In this document: piece after piece, positions 42,927 through 55,412 of the stretch
Layout of the letters: every line of letters begins with the position of its first letter
Numbering within the stretch: position 1 is the first letter of the stretch
Assembly: GCF_050947875.1 (NCBI RefSeq)
Contig: NC_134568.1
Location: forward strand, 203,882,729 to 203,946,728
Source: Dermacentor variabilis
Lineage: Eukaryota; Arthropoda; Arachnida; Ixodida; Ixodidae
DNA: 64,000 nt
Reading direction: 5' to 3'
Notes under the pieces: model-generated
What the model was told of the DNA's origin: nothing
Databases searched by the model: none
Seen by the model: the letters and a program-made list of their open reading frames with translations, nothing else
Translations under genes and position numbers: made by a program

Positions 42927-43453
42927 TACACCTCCGCATTTGTTGACCACATGATATGATCTACGTAGTCGCTCTCGGCAATCCCAAGACCGTCTTCACA
43001 ATTGTCGCAGCATGACTTTTGTGGCAGAAGAATAAAGAAAACGAAATGCCGATCCAATCGTGATAATAGATGTCACGAACGCCAACTTTAGCTACAAGCG
43101 GATTCCAACAGGCATCATGCGAACAGCACAGACACTCGCAATGTTTGTAGCTGACAACGCAGACTTTGTGAGTGTGCGATGTACCGATGTCGCGCATGTG
43201 GTGTGCGCGTTGTGTGCCGTCCGATTCTGAAATACTTCTCACGTTGAGCTCATATCTCGGCTGCATCACTGTAACATCGAGTGGTTTTTCGCTGACTCTT
43301 ATCCTGCACTATAAACTCATCAAAGTTTCTCATTCACTTAAGATATGTGCCAAATCCTCTGAGCCCACCCAGTGCTTCGCAGGCGGTATGCCTGCGCGTC
43401 CGAATATGCGTACGTAATGCAGTAAAACACGTTGTGGGGCTAGCTGGTGCATA

Positions 43454-43579
43454 GCTTTCAAAAGATGAAGCGCCAACAGTGACACCACACTAAGAAGGAA
43501 CAAAGACAGGGCAAAGATAGGTCCTGTCTTTCTTCCTTCTTAGTGGGCTGTCACTGTTGGCGCTTCATATCTTGAAAGC
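43454..43579. mobile_element. Hairpin MITE-like palindrome (126 bp)
   Basis: The left arm 43454-43510 and right arm 43523-43579 are inverted copies with few mismatches (AAGCGCCAACAGTGAC / GTCACTGTTGGCGCTT; CTAAGAAGGAA / TTCCTTCTTAG; AAGACAGG / CCTGTCTT), separated by 12 bp. No coding capacity. Confidence 0.85.
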
Positions 43580-45620
43580 ATATGTAATTACTGTATTGAC
43601 TGATTTGACCTATCATTGGAACAGAAAATTTGCACTAACATGCGTGCCGGTATCCCATTTGGCGGTAAGCTGGAAGATATGTCAGAAATGCATTGTATTA
43701 CTCATCGTCGCTGGCGATTATGCAAGCGCCTGACGGGCCTTGTAGCGGCTTTTACAAAGAGCATATTCATCCAAGTGTGTTCCAGTTGCATACGATAGCC
43801 CACAGCGTTTGAAGTACAACGCGCTAACGCATTTCCTTCATCCATGAAAAAAAAATGAAAAAGAAAAACAACCCGTTTCGCGCGCATGGCGCGCAAAGAG
43901 AGAGAGACATCCAAAAAATGAATAGGGAAGAGGCGCTCGGACTTCTCAAAGTGCGTACACTTTCGTCGCCCTGAGTGTCTGCGCATGCGCAATGGAAGCA
44001 ACGGCGGCGCGCCATCTGTCCGCGTCAATTTGAATTCTGAACGACTGCGCCATGGGCACGTAAATGCTTGTTGCAGCGGTGTGCGGTGTCTGCCTGAAAT
44101 TTGATGTCTGTGTATTCGTGTTTCTTTGTGGCATCACACATCAACGACACTGACCGGTAAGCTTTAGCAAAGATGTTTTCTTTCAATAGCTCATGGTTAG
44201 GTGAGCGCAGTTCGTAGCGCGAACCGCTGCATGTAGCGTAGGGGACTCTGGCATGGTGTCGGCTTGTCGTTTACACGATTTGATAACGCGCCCTTGTTCT
44301 CTCTTCTGCTGTGTGGAATGTTTTACGGCCAGCGATTGCTCACGCTTGTTGAGTTTAGCGTCATATAGTTGATGGGTGTAAAAAAGAAAATACACCATGT
44401 TTTACCTTAATACAGAGCAGCCACTAAGCGGATTGTGTCTGTTGACCAGTGTTGTGTCTGGCGTTCGTTCAGAGCGGGGCATGTCCCACCAGCGACATGC
44501 AGTTGTCACGATTGATGTTCACGCCTCATTATTCACTTTGCTTCAAACGGCCACGACGCCTTCCTGACCCTCACGGAGATACCACTAATCGTTTACAAGG
44601 TCGACAGGGTAATCTTCGAGAACTCCCGAGGAAAAGCGTCGATGATAGGTGGTTGCCTCCTATAGACGTCCGCACGCCAAGTTTCATCCTAGACGCCAGC
44701 GCTCGTTTCTCCCCTGGCGGAACGATGTCACCTCCCACGGGCGTGCGTTTCCGCCGCTTCGATTCAAGGTCGCGCCCTCGCATAGCTCTCGCTACGCGCT
44801 AAACGCCTCTTGTTTGCGACGGTGCCTCTTCCGATGACTGGAAATTATCGTGTTGTTAACTGACACAACAGCAATGTAAACTCGAAAGGATTGATGTCAC
44901 CAGTGAAATTATACCGATTCACAAGAAAATGGTGCGAAAAAAGCAGACAACATGGATTACTCCGGTGCGCTGAACAAAGTAAACAACTGGCAAACGAAGC
45001 GATCTCGTTCATTGATCACTCGCGAGTGTATGACAGTTTTTACATGTAATCCACATGAATTTCATTATTACGGGGCATATAATCCTTTTATTCAAATAAA
45101 AACTGCGCTACGCGTGCCGAGAAGTTGAATATGTGCACGATGCATTGAACATGACCCGAGTTCATTCCTGCATCACCACTGCACCGATCGATCGAGTTAC
45201 TGAACGACACACGTCCGCGTCTTCGTCGCGCAGGCATTGATGAAGCAGAAATGATTACTTATACTTTCAACTTCAGTCTCTTGACAACTGTTGAGAAATG
45301 GCCAAGCTATTTACACTGCTGCCTCTATTCTGTATCGTAGGATTAGTACTAGTTAAATTTGTGGGCGCAAGTCGTATTTGTGCTATGCGGCGATAAATTT
45401 TGTATATTTCCGCACAGTGTCGATGGAAGTCCGTTGCCGCCAATACAGGCAACACGGATTTGTAGCAAACATTTTGTTGGAAAGTGCAAAAATGACTTTA
45501 GCTAACAGGCATCGTATGTGCCGACGATTTTTCCGGTGGCACATACGATGTCGTTTTCACTGGTGGGCACCGTTATGGAAATTCACCTTCTTTAAATAAG
45601 GAATTTCGGTTTCAAGGAAA
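43580..45620. other. No recognised gene
   Basis: Several frames on both strands at 43700-44140 and 44449-44837 without recognisable domains. Confidence 0.35.
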
Positions 45621-45639
45621 GGTGAATTTTGAAGGCAAA

Positions 45640-45985
45640 CAAGATCGCTATGGAGAAATTCGAAGTGCAGGACCTCCTTCTAATTTGCGAGGAGTTGGGC
45701 ATTGCCGCCGGCTCCACAAAACAAATGCTGCAGTTCTCGACGTCATAAAGGCAGAAGTGACGGTCCAGGAAGCTGACGAGGCTTGGGAAACCATTGTTGA
45801 AAGAAAACAAAAAGCAGAGGAGCGCGAGAGGCGTAAGCGTGAAGCAGTACACAGGTGAGAGAAGTGCGAGCGTGAAGCAGTGGAGAGGCGCGTGATCCGC
45901 GATCGTGAAGAGGAGGAGAACAGGCGTGAGATTTTGTAGCGGATGGACGTGTTATTCCAGGGCTCCGTATCGGCGAAGAAATCAT
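45640..45985 (+). pseudogene. Gag N-terminal relic (SAP-like plus charged coiled coil)
   Basis: The reading starts KFEVQDLLLICEELGIAAGS, then shifts to VIKAEVTVQEADEAWETIVE and KAEERERRKREAVHR. A SAP-like helix pair followed by an Arg/Glu-rich coiled coil has the layout of the Gmr1-like Gag N-terminus at 7588, but the sequence is different. It is probably another LTR retroelement family. Frameshifts and stops after 45858 show it is dead. Confidence 0.5.
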
Positions 45986-46429
45986 AAGCTTTTTGTGCAT
46001 GCTTTGAACATGCTTCTGTTTTTGATTTGCGGATTTTTTTAGCGTTTAAGTAATAATTGGGTAGTTCTTCTCCCTGTTTGTTTTTCGTGTGCACGGGTGT
46101 GTTTTGTGTGCTGGTTTTGCAGCATAGTCAGAGTGCCCTTTAGCGCCACGTGCTTCAACACGTACAACCGTGTGGGACGTTAAGTCTTTATAGCCTTGAA
46201 ATAGTAGCTTGGAAGTGGCAAGACTAATATCTATTAGTGGTTTTACTGCGTGTGCTTTGGTGTCGGGAACATTGCTTTGTTAAGAAACTTAGAACGTGGC
46301 CACGTGGTTGAACACGTGCGAACACGTGTCATACCTTAAGTCTGTGCGGCACTGATTGCTTTGAAAACATTGGTAAGAATTACTTTGCGGCATTTTGAGG
46401 ATTTAGATTCTGTGCATATCGGTGTTTGC

Positions 46430-47010
46430 TAGAAGGCACGTGCTCGGAAAGCTTCGGTATTTGGATTAGAAAAGGCTGTGCAATACATGGCAAGAAAGAC
46501 GGGAAAGCGTGCAGTGTGCGAGGGGTCCCTCAAGACAAACAAGGGGACGGATGAGAGTGATAAGGAAATCGAGTCAATCGCCAGACACTGTAATGTTGAT
46601 GCTACACTGAGGAAAATGGAGGCTTTCCAGGATGAGCTTGTCAAACAGGTCGAAGAGCTCAAAAATGAGCTAAATACGGAGCGTGATGCACGGAAGGTGT
46701 TGAAAAAAAGTCTTAAAGCAGCCGAGGAAAAGGTGAACAGGGCCGCCATTGTGAACGAGAATGGTCGTGACAATGGAATGCAGTCCCCCGACGTGACAGG
46801 AGAGGGAGTGCCAGCAAAGTACGTGAAATGCTTGCAACATGGTGAGGGGTGAGGTGGAAAGAGCGCCACCTACCTTGATGCCAAGATGCGGAAAAAGCAG
46901 GAGCGCATGGTTCAGTGTCTCTTGTCAAGTCCGAATGACGCGGAAAAGGAAAAATGGAAGCAGGGAAAGGCCTCGGCAGTGGGAGCGAGTGAAATGGTGA
47001 TTATCGCCGG
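46430..47010 (+). pseudogene. Coiled-coil protein relic with a GDS motif, probable retroelement protein
   Basis: The open stretch 46478-46852 encodes a coiled coil (MEAFQDELVKQVEELKNELN...KVLKKSLKAAEEKV). After a stop the same frame continues with KKQERMVQCLL and VIIAGDSCLAR (~47000-47030). AGDS resembles block I of SGNH/GDSL esterases, which occur in ORF1 proteins of some CR1-type LINEs. That link is only inferred. It could also be part of the Gag relic just upstream. Confidence 0.35.
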
Positions 47011-47334
47011 TGACTCATGCTTGGCTAGAAGCGAGTGTTTATATATATCCGAAACATAGTTGGCAAAATGTGGGTTATATAGCATGTATATAGAGTGTCG
47101 ATCCCGGCTATTTTAGCCAAGCTGGTTAATGAAAATAAAAGGTAAGAAACACGGTGCAAGATATACTATTATAAAAAGACCTACAAGTCAGCTCTCTGAC
47201 GGCTCAATACCATAGGTCTTAAATTCGGATCTTACTGCACCGTCTTCTTTTACATAATTCTTCGTTGAACAGCTTCCCTAAACTTAAGTTAGCGGGGCGC
47301 CTTGTATCGACAATAGTCGACAAATAGTGTAAGA

Positions 47335-48300
47335 CTAAAGTCTATAGATTGCCTATAGACTGGTCTATAGATATACAGGAATTGTCTATAGACAGTCTAT
47401 GGACTTATGGCCTTACACTTTTTGGAGAGTACTCTATAAAATGTCTGAGTATATAGACACTCTATAGACTGTCTATAGATTAATGACAATTCACGTTTGT
47501 AGAAAATTGTCTGCGGAATGTCTGTAGACAAACGTGTATAGAGATATAATTCTATTTTTGTACACTGAAGTCTATGGAATGGCTATAGACAAATGTGTAT
47601 AGATACTCTATAGACATTTGCTTATAGGTATTTTATAGACTTCAGTCTACAAAAGTACATTTCTACTTTCGTAGACAGAATTCTATGAAATGTCTATAGG
47701 CAAATGTGTATAGATTATATATAGACATTTGTCTATAGACATTCCATGGAGTCTACTTTTGTAGACTGAAATCTATAAAATGTCTATAAGCAAATGTCTA
47801 TAGACACTCTAGAGACATTTGTCTATAGACATTCCATAGACTACAGTCTACGATAGAACTGTACAACCCTATACATTTTTGTCTATAGACATTCTGCAGA
47901 CATTTGTCTGCAAACGCGAATTTTCATTAATCTATAGAATCAGACACTTTATAGACTACTCTACAAGAAATGTAGGACCATAAGTTCATAGACTGGTCTA
48001 TATGAATAGTCTATAGCTACCCAATAGACATTTGTCTATAGACATTCCATTGACTTCAGTATACGAAAGTAGAACTGTATAAGCCTATACACTTTTGTCT
48101 TTAGAGATTCTGCAGACAATTGTCTACAAACGTGAATTTTCATTAATCTATAGACAGTCTATAAACTCACATTTTATAGACTAATCTATAAAAAGCGTAA
48201 GGCCATAATTCTACAGACTGTCTATAGACTAGTCTAAAGAAATATCTATTGACAGTCTATATACTTCGTAGACACATTTCTATAGACTGTCTATATACTT
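47335..48300. repeat. Dyad-rich inverted/direct repeat block built on GTCTATAGAC
   Basis: About 1 kb in which the self-complementary GTCTATAGAC and variants recur dozens of times. Larger units are inverted: TATGGCCTTAC (47406-47416) against GTAAGGCCATA (48197-48207), and TTAATGACAATTCACGTTTG (47480-47499) against its near-complement at 48127-48146. A third copy of that unit lies at ~47910-47931. A central dyad is at 47791-47821. No coding frame. Confidence 0.85.
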
Positions 48301-49880
48301 CCTACAAAAAATTTTCGAATGGTTACCAGTGTCCTTGATAAAGTATAGCCACTCGTCGGCTGGAAACGACTTATCATCCTAAGAGCGTTTAGTCGCGACG
48401 AGCGATGATTGATTGTGAGCTTTTGATGCGTTTCTTTCTGATGGTACGAAGTAAACAAGCTTGGGTAACTGTCGGAAGCACTCCACGGCAGCCTTTCATT
48501 AGATGGCACACATTCTTAACTCCCAAACATCACAAAGCGTCTACAAGAAACGCCGTCGTGGACGGCTTTTGATTTAGACCTATCGATTTCGTTAAGGTGC
48601 CCCCAATTATTTCCCTAGCGACATTGCTATCCACACTCATGGGCTAGCGGAGCAGCTACAATCGAGATGTGCTTAAATATTAAGATGGATACATGGATAA
48701 GTTGGTTTTGCACCTTGAGGCAAAAGGCACGACTCAAGAATTGTGCAAACTGTCTCTGTGTCGTCGTCCATTAGCATGCTATGGCTGAAGCTGCTCGCAA
48801 TATTAGGTCACATTTACTGGCCACTCGGCAAGGTACACCTTTTGGTATGACATAACTTGCAGTTAGTTATCAAACTAGCCTCCTGTCACGGTTGTCCACG
48901 TGCGTGAAGGAAGACCGCTATTTAGAGTTATGGTGCAGTAATATATGCGAGATTGATCTGTTCTCCATAAATTGACTACCCCCCCCCCCCCATGTTGCCA
49001 TTCCGTCTACATAATATGGCTTCAATATGGACTAACAGATATCGAAAGCCAAAAAGGCTACCCACATACTCAAAGACCTCGCGCAGAACTCCTGACTCTT
49101 ACCTGTATTCAAGAGTTGTGCGACTGCCAATGATATCCTTAAGGAATGAAGAATTGTAAATTATGAGGTTGTTCGTGCCAAAACCACAATCGCATTATGA
49201 GGCACATTAAGTACCTGCATTTTCGTCCGCCTCTGTTCATATTCTGGGGGATTTCTAATACACGTTGGAACCATTGCATGGTCCGCTGACCGTGCTGCTC
49301 AAGATCAAAAAGTCATATTATTTTCCTGGTGTCTTGTGCAAGCTTCTGCCTTCTAGCTGTGCATCAAGCTCCTGATTTCCCTGCCACTTATATCCCATTT
49401 TGACGACTACGATCCCATGGAAGTCGGCCATGATGTAATGGCCATGAGATTTAAGCCGTTTAAAACAATTCTACCGTGGACACGACAACCGCTTTTGCTC
49501 ACTGCGGATGAATATATTGTATTAATGAGAGCCATTCTTAAGTATATAAATTCACAGCGTAAAAATTATACGGATCCCACGCACTGTTGGAATCGATGTA
49601 AGCGAAGCTTTCTGTGTTGTTTGCTTTGATTGACAAGAATTAGCGGTAACGTTGACGGCGAATGTATAATTTATTCAACAGTTAGTGCAATACAAGAGTA
49701 GTGAGTTGATGGCAAATGTTACTTCGCGTGCACCACTGCTGTTTGTCTGCGTAGGACACAACATACAGCGATACGTGTTTACTTGAGACGTTGTTGTGCG
49801 CCAGTGTTTATAACCTATGAGAAGGTTGAGCATTGGCATTGCTTCACATGGAACGTACATCGCATCGCGGCAGAAGTATT
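48301..49880. other. No recognised gene; SINE body scrap at 49160-49215
   Basis: A poly-C run lies at 48979-48991. GTGCCAAAACCACAATCGCA and ATTATGAGGCAC (49172-49204) match the end of the tick-type SINE body. Nothing else is recognised. Confidence 0.45.
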
Positions 49881-49884
49881 GGCA

Positions 49885-50105
49885 AAATTATGGTACTCTA
49901 CGTGCTAAAACCACAATCGGATTATGTGGCACGCCGTAGTGGCGGGCTCCCGATTAATTTTCATCCCCTGGTGCTTTTAACGTGCACCTAAATCTATGTG
50001 CACGACTGTTTTTATATTTCGCTCCCGTCGAAATCCAGCTCCCGCAGCGGGGATTAGAAACCGCAACGTCAAGCAATGCCGTAGCCGCATAGTTACCGCG
50101 GCGGG
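49885..50105 (-). mobile_element. tRNA-derived SINE, tick type
   Basis: The body AACCACAATCGGATTATGTGGC, CGTAGTGGCGGGCTCC and TAACGTGCACCTAAATC leads into ATTTCGCTCCCGTCGAAATC and the degraded tRNA-like head (to ~50105, CCGCGGCGGG). Same family and orientation as 16201-16428. Confidence 0.7.
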
Positions 50106-51235
50106 CACAGAAGCGTTGATTTTACGTGCGACCTCTTCCGTAGTGCTGCATAGACCCTACGGTGATTTAATGTGGCCTTGCATCTGCACGCTCTGTGTCG
50201 GTTGACCGCTTGACGAAGTTGCATGGCGTTTATTTTTCAGAAATAGCAGAAATGTACGGTACCGTACCTTCAGTTTGCCCGCAACTCTTGTCGTGTCTAT
50301 AGTAGTAGCGTTTACTTATCTTCGTTTCCTTAACGTAACCTTTTCCCTGTCTCGACCTTCTCTCCTGTATGGGATCTGCGAGCGAAGAGTGGCAAGGCTG
50401 CTAGTCACTGGTATTGCAATTGCGCCGGTTCCTACCCATTCTCTCCCTCATCACCTTGCCCCTCTCTACCATTCTATTTACCTCCCCTCAGGACTTGCAC
50501 GTTAGTAGAAAGGTAAGCACTGCAGTTTCTGCAATGCTTCTGCGGGGGGTCACAGATAATTACAGCTGTAAAGGGGCTAATGTAACGACGTCCAGGGAGC
50601 TTGAGAGAGCACTGTGCACTTGTGACGCGATGGAAATGTCCAAAGGAGTTTCGCGCGCGGCCTTTCCTCTCTGCCCCGTATGTGCATGTATATGCACCCC
50701 CCCCCCCCCCCCCCACCACCACCGCCGACGCAGCGTGCAAGACATAAGGAGCAGCAGTGCAAAAGTCGATGGGAGAGGTGAAGAAACCTTCGTTTTAAAA
50801 AATATCTTTATTTGTTGGCATAAGGTGGCGTGTCGTTGTGGCGTCATCGCGTGCTTTGTGGGCTTTCACCACTGCGAGAGCCAACTGTCCGATTTGCGCA
50901 CTAGACTTTCCGCCTTCACGAGTAACTTTATCCTGTTGCCAAGACGCGAAGGATCTATCCAGTTTACTACAGACCTACAAGACTGTGTTTATTTTTCAGC
51001 TTGTTCATCATTTGCGTCCTCCACAGCTGTACTGTGGAGGCACTTCCTTTCTACTGCGCTGTATTTATAAGTAAACTTGTTTTCGAATTATATTTTCTAA
51101 TAGTGTTGTATTCTTGCTATCATAGTCGTACGTAATCTACACGGAGTACTCAGGCGCCCTCCAAAGACATGCTTTCACTTTTTGGCTGATTACGCCCGCC
51201 ATTGTAATGCAAATAAATATAACTTGAAGTCATTT
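50106..51235. other. No recognised gene
   Basis: A poly-C run at 50696-50714 gives Gly- and Pro-rich spurious frames. No domain seen. Confidence 0.4.
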
Positions 51236-51239
51236 TCTC

Positions 51240-51735
51240 AGAAATAAACGCTGAACGAAATGCTGACGTCACCCTGAACAAGATCAAAAAGGTTAAGGAA
51301 TATTCCTGTAAGACTAACATTTTTAAAGAGTCGTTCTTCCCAAGAACAGCTCGGCAGTGGAATGCCTTATCTACTCATACCGTACAATGCACAAACGTTT
51401 CGTTGTTCTCTCGCGCACTGTCATGGAATTTTATCTACGTATTGTTACTTGCTTTCTGTTTTGTTTTTGAATGGAGTTTGGACTATGGCATCAAGTTGCA
51501 TTGTCTGTTTTCTCTTGTCTTGTAATGTTTATTTTTCTTTTTCTATCTGTTCTACTTTTTCTTACAGAACTTGGTAGAATTTCTGGTTTGTCCTCATGGT
51601 GATTTGATTACAGTGAGATGTTTGTTACGATCCCATGCTTGAAATGCTGTAATGTCACGTTTTCTTTGTACGCCTACCCCTGCCTGAAGCAGGACACTCA
51701 GGCTAGCAGTATTCTTCTATATAAATAAATAAAAT
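51240..51735 (+). mobile_element. 3' end of a CR1-like LINE (5' truncated)
   Basis: Encodes IKKVKEYSCKTNIFKESFFP then RTARQWNALSTHTVQ, the ORF2 C-terminus of CR1/L2/Jockey-type LINEs. A 3' UTR follows and an AAAT tail at ~51719-51733. Confidence 0.7.
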
Positions 51736-52538
51736 GGACAAGGGCCGTAGTACTCGATTTATCTGATGCTTCTATTCGCAAGCATTTTTTTTTCAGGATG
51801 TGTTCTTGTACCGTAGAAACGTCCCTCGGACGTCTCTGATGTGCTCGTTTTTATTCTCAAGCACCCAATGTAAACTGTCATCGCCGCAACTCCATGATGT
51901 CCTGGTGGCAGGCAACCATCGCGTGTAGCGCAAGTATGACCACGCTGATTCATTTTGGTTGGCATATGCTGTTTTGTGTGTGATACTTTGCCACATTAAG
52001 TTTTCCAACTATGCCAGAGCTTGATAAGGCCGTCCATCTAACCTGATTGTCGTCTTCAATCTCTTGATATACCCCACGAGTTTTTTCATTAGTCTAATTT
52101 TCAACTCACACGGTCCTACTCCTCTGTTTATTTCCGCAAAGTGTTTGTCTATCGCTGTGGTTACCAAATACGCCCAACGGTATGCTACCCGTCAAGCGTT
52201 TCTGGCGACCTGAGCAACTTAAGTCACAGGATTTCTTCACCTCGGCGCTGACGTTCAATTTGGCTATCCTCAAGTACTTTTCGCGGCCTCAGCTCACTGC
52301 TTTCTCTCCAGTCTCGTCGCTTACACTACTCGCTCCTGCTAGACACAACAAAAACACGCAACGACCTTCATGAAGTATCAATTACGCGCTAGTTTACATG
52401 CTATTGATGTACATTTCCTCTGATTACCGGGATAGGAACGTGGCCCCGTCTTTATTGAGATTATCGGTCTGCAGCCTAACTCAACAACAGCGCTCGTTAT
52501 TCATCACTTCTGCTTTTGTCGACAGGATCATACGTATT
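51736..52538. other. No recognised gene
   Basis: Nothing supported. Confidence 0.4.
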
Positions 52539-52550
52539 TCCTCTGAATAT

Positions 52551-55400
52551 CATAATCATCATCAGCCTGGTTACGCCCACTGCAGGGGAAAGGCCTCTCC
52601 CATACTTCTCCAACAACCCCGGTCATGTACTAATTGTGGCCATGTCGTCCTGGCAAACTTCTTAATCTCATCCGTCCACCTAACTTTCTGTCGCCCCCTG
52701 CTACGCTTCCCTTCCCTTGGAATCCAGTCCGTAACCCTTAATGACCATCGGTTATCTTCCCTCCTCATTACAGGTCCTGCCCATGCCCCCCCCCCCATTT
52801 CTTTTTCTTGATTTCAACTAAGATGTCATTAACTCGCGTTTCTTCCCTCACCCGATCTGCTCTTTTCTTATCCCTTAACGTTACACCCATCATTATTTCC
52901 ATAGCTCGCTGCGTCGCCCTCAATTTAAGTAGAACCCTTTTCATAAGCCTCCAGGTTTCAGCCCCGTAGGTGAGTGCTGGTAAGACACACCTATTATACA
53001 CTTTTCTCTTGAGGACAATGGCAACCTGCTGTTCATGATCTGAGAATACCTGCCAAACGCACCTCAGCCCATTCTTATTCTTCTGATTATTTCCTTCTCA
53101 TGATCCGGATCCGCCGTCACTACCTACCCTAAGTATATGTATTTCCTTACCACTTCCAGTGCCTCGCTACCTATTGTAAATTGCTGTTCTTTTCCGAGAC
53201 TGTTAAACATTACTTTAGTTTTCTGCAGATTAAATTTTAGACCCACTCTTCTGCTTTGCCTCTCCAGGTCAGTGAGCATGCATTGCAATTGGTCCCCTGA
53301 GTTACTACGCAAGGCAATATCATCAGCGAATCGCAAGTTAATAAGGTATTCTCCATTAACTTTTATCCCAAATTCTTCCCAATCCAGGTCTCTGAATACC
53401 TCCTGTAAACACGCCGTGAATAGTGTTGGAGAGATCGTATCTCCGTGCCTGACGCCTTTCTTTATTGAGATTTTGTTGCTTTCTTTATGGAGGACTAAGG
53501 TGGCTGTGGAGCCGCTATATATATCTTTCAGTATTTTCACATACGGCTCGTCTACACCCTGATTCCGTAATGCCTCCATGACTGCTGAGGTTTCGACAGA
53601 ATCAAACGCTTTCTCGTAATCAATGAAAGCTATATATAAGGGTGGGTTATATTCTGCACATTTCTCTATCACCTGATTGATAGTGTGAATATGGTCTATT
53701 GTTGAGTAGCCTTTACGGAATCCTGCCTGGTCCTTTGCTTGACAGAAGTCTAAGGTGTTCCTGATTCTATTTGCGATTACCTTAGTAAATAGTTTGTAGG
53801 CAACTGACAGTAAGCTGATCGGTCTATAATTTTTCAAGTCTTTGGCGTCCCCTTTCTTATGGATTAGGATTATGTTAGCGTTCTTCCAAGATTCCGGTAC
53901 GCTCGAGGTCATGAGGCATTGCGTATACAGGGTGGCCAGTTTCTCTAGAACAATCTGCCCACCATCCTTCAACAAATCTGCTGTTACCTGATCCTCCCCA
54001 GCTGCCTCCCCCTTTGCATAGCTGCCAAGGCTTTCTTTACTTCTTCCGGTGTTACCTGTGGGATTTCGAATTCCTCTAGACTATTCTCTCTTCCATTATC
54101 ATCGTGGGTGCCACTGGTACTGTATAAATCTCTATAGAACTCCTCAGTCACTTGAACTATCTCATCCATATTAGTAATGATATTGCCGGCTTTGTCTCCT
54201 AATGCATACATCTGATTCTTGCCAATTCCTAGTTTCTTCTCCACTGCTTTTATGCTTCCTCCGTTCCTGAGAGCATGTTCAATTCTATCCATATTATACT
54301 TCCTTATGTCAGCTGTCTTACGCTTGTTGATTAACTTCGAAAGTTCTGCAGGTTCTATTCTAGCTATAGGGTTAGGGGCTTTCATACATTGGGGTTTCTT
54401 GATCAGATCTTTCGTCTCCTGCGATAGCTTACTGGTATCCTGTGTAACGAAGTTGCCACCGACTTCTATTGCACACTCCTTAATGAAGCCCACAAGAGTG
54501 TCGTTCATTGCTTCAACACTAAGGTCCTCTCCTTGAGTTAAAGCCGAATACCTGTTCTGTAGCTTGATCTGGAATACCTCTATTTTCCCTCTTACCGCTA
54601 ACTCATTGATCGGCTTCTTATGTACCAGTTTGTTCCGTTCCCTCCTCAGGTCTAGGCTAATTCGCGTTCTTACCATCCTATGGTCACTGCAGCGCACCTT
54701 GCTGAGCACGTCCACATCTTGTATGATGCCAGGGTTAGCGCAGAGTATAAAGTCTATTTCATTTCTAGTCTCGCCGTTCGAGCTCCTCCACGTCCACTTT
54801 CGGCTATCCCGCTTGCGGAAGAAGGTATTCATTATCTACATATTATTCTGTTCTGCAAACTCTACTAATAACTCTCCCCTGCTATTCCTAGTGCCTATGC
54901 CATATTCCCCCACTGCCTTGTCTCCAGCCTTCTTCTTGCCTACCTTGGCATTGAAGTCGCCCATCAGTATAGTGTATTTTGTTTTCACTGTACCCATCGC
55001 CGATTCCACGTCTTCGTAGAAGCTTTCAACTTCTTGGTCATCATGACTGGATGTAGGGACGTAGACCTGTACAACCTTCATTTTGTACCTCTTGTTAAGT
55101 TTCACAACAAGACCTGCCACCCTCTCGTTAATGCTATAGAATTCCCGTATGTTACCAGCTATATTCTTATTAATCAGGAATCCGACTCCTAGTTCTCGTC
55201 TCTCCGCTAAGCCCCGGTAGCACAGGACGTGCCCGCTTTTTAGCACTGTATATGCTTCTTTTGGCCTCCGAACTTCACTGAGCCCTATTATATCTCATTT
55301 ACTGCCCTCTAATTCCTCCAGTAGCACTGCTATAGACTCACCTCGCTAGATAACGCTGTAGCGTTAAACGTTGCCAGGTTCATATTCCAATGGCGGCTTG
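52551..55400 (-). mobile_element. RTE-clade LINE, second copy with 12-bp target duplication
   Basis: Flanked by TCCTCTGAATAT on both sides (52539-52550 and 55401-55412). Colinear with 31482-34340 and close in sequence. The tail is a short ATG-type repeat (52551-52563). The 5' boundary is within ~8 bp of that of the first copy. Confidence 0.9.
52571..55383 (-). pseudogene. RTE LINE endonuclease-reverse transcriptase, broken copy
   Basis: It starts with ATG at 55383 (MNLATFNA...). A 2-bp insertion near 55332 and a TGG-to-TGA change in the KWDIIGL motif then break the frame. Surviving blocks: endonuclease GDFNAKVG (~54950); EIDFILCANPGIIQDVDV (~54740); RT NYRPISLLSVAYK (~53850), FIDYEKAFDSVE (~53610), GVRHGDTISP (~53460) and FADDIAL (~53320); C-terminus with a C-run insertion at ~52790 and RGRQKVRWTDE (~52690). 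It keeps the intact start codon missing from the copy at 31508 but has lost the long frame. Confidence 0.85.
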
Positions 55401-55412
55401 TCCTCTGAATAT

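Noticed and set aside
47335..48300. CRISPR array
   Set aside because: The repeats are short dyads without constant-length spacers, in a eukaryotic context.
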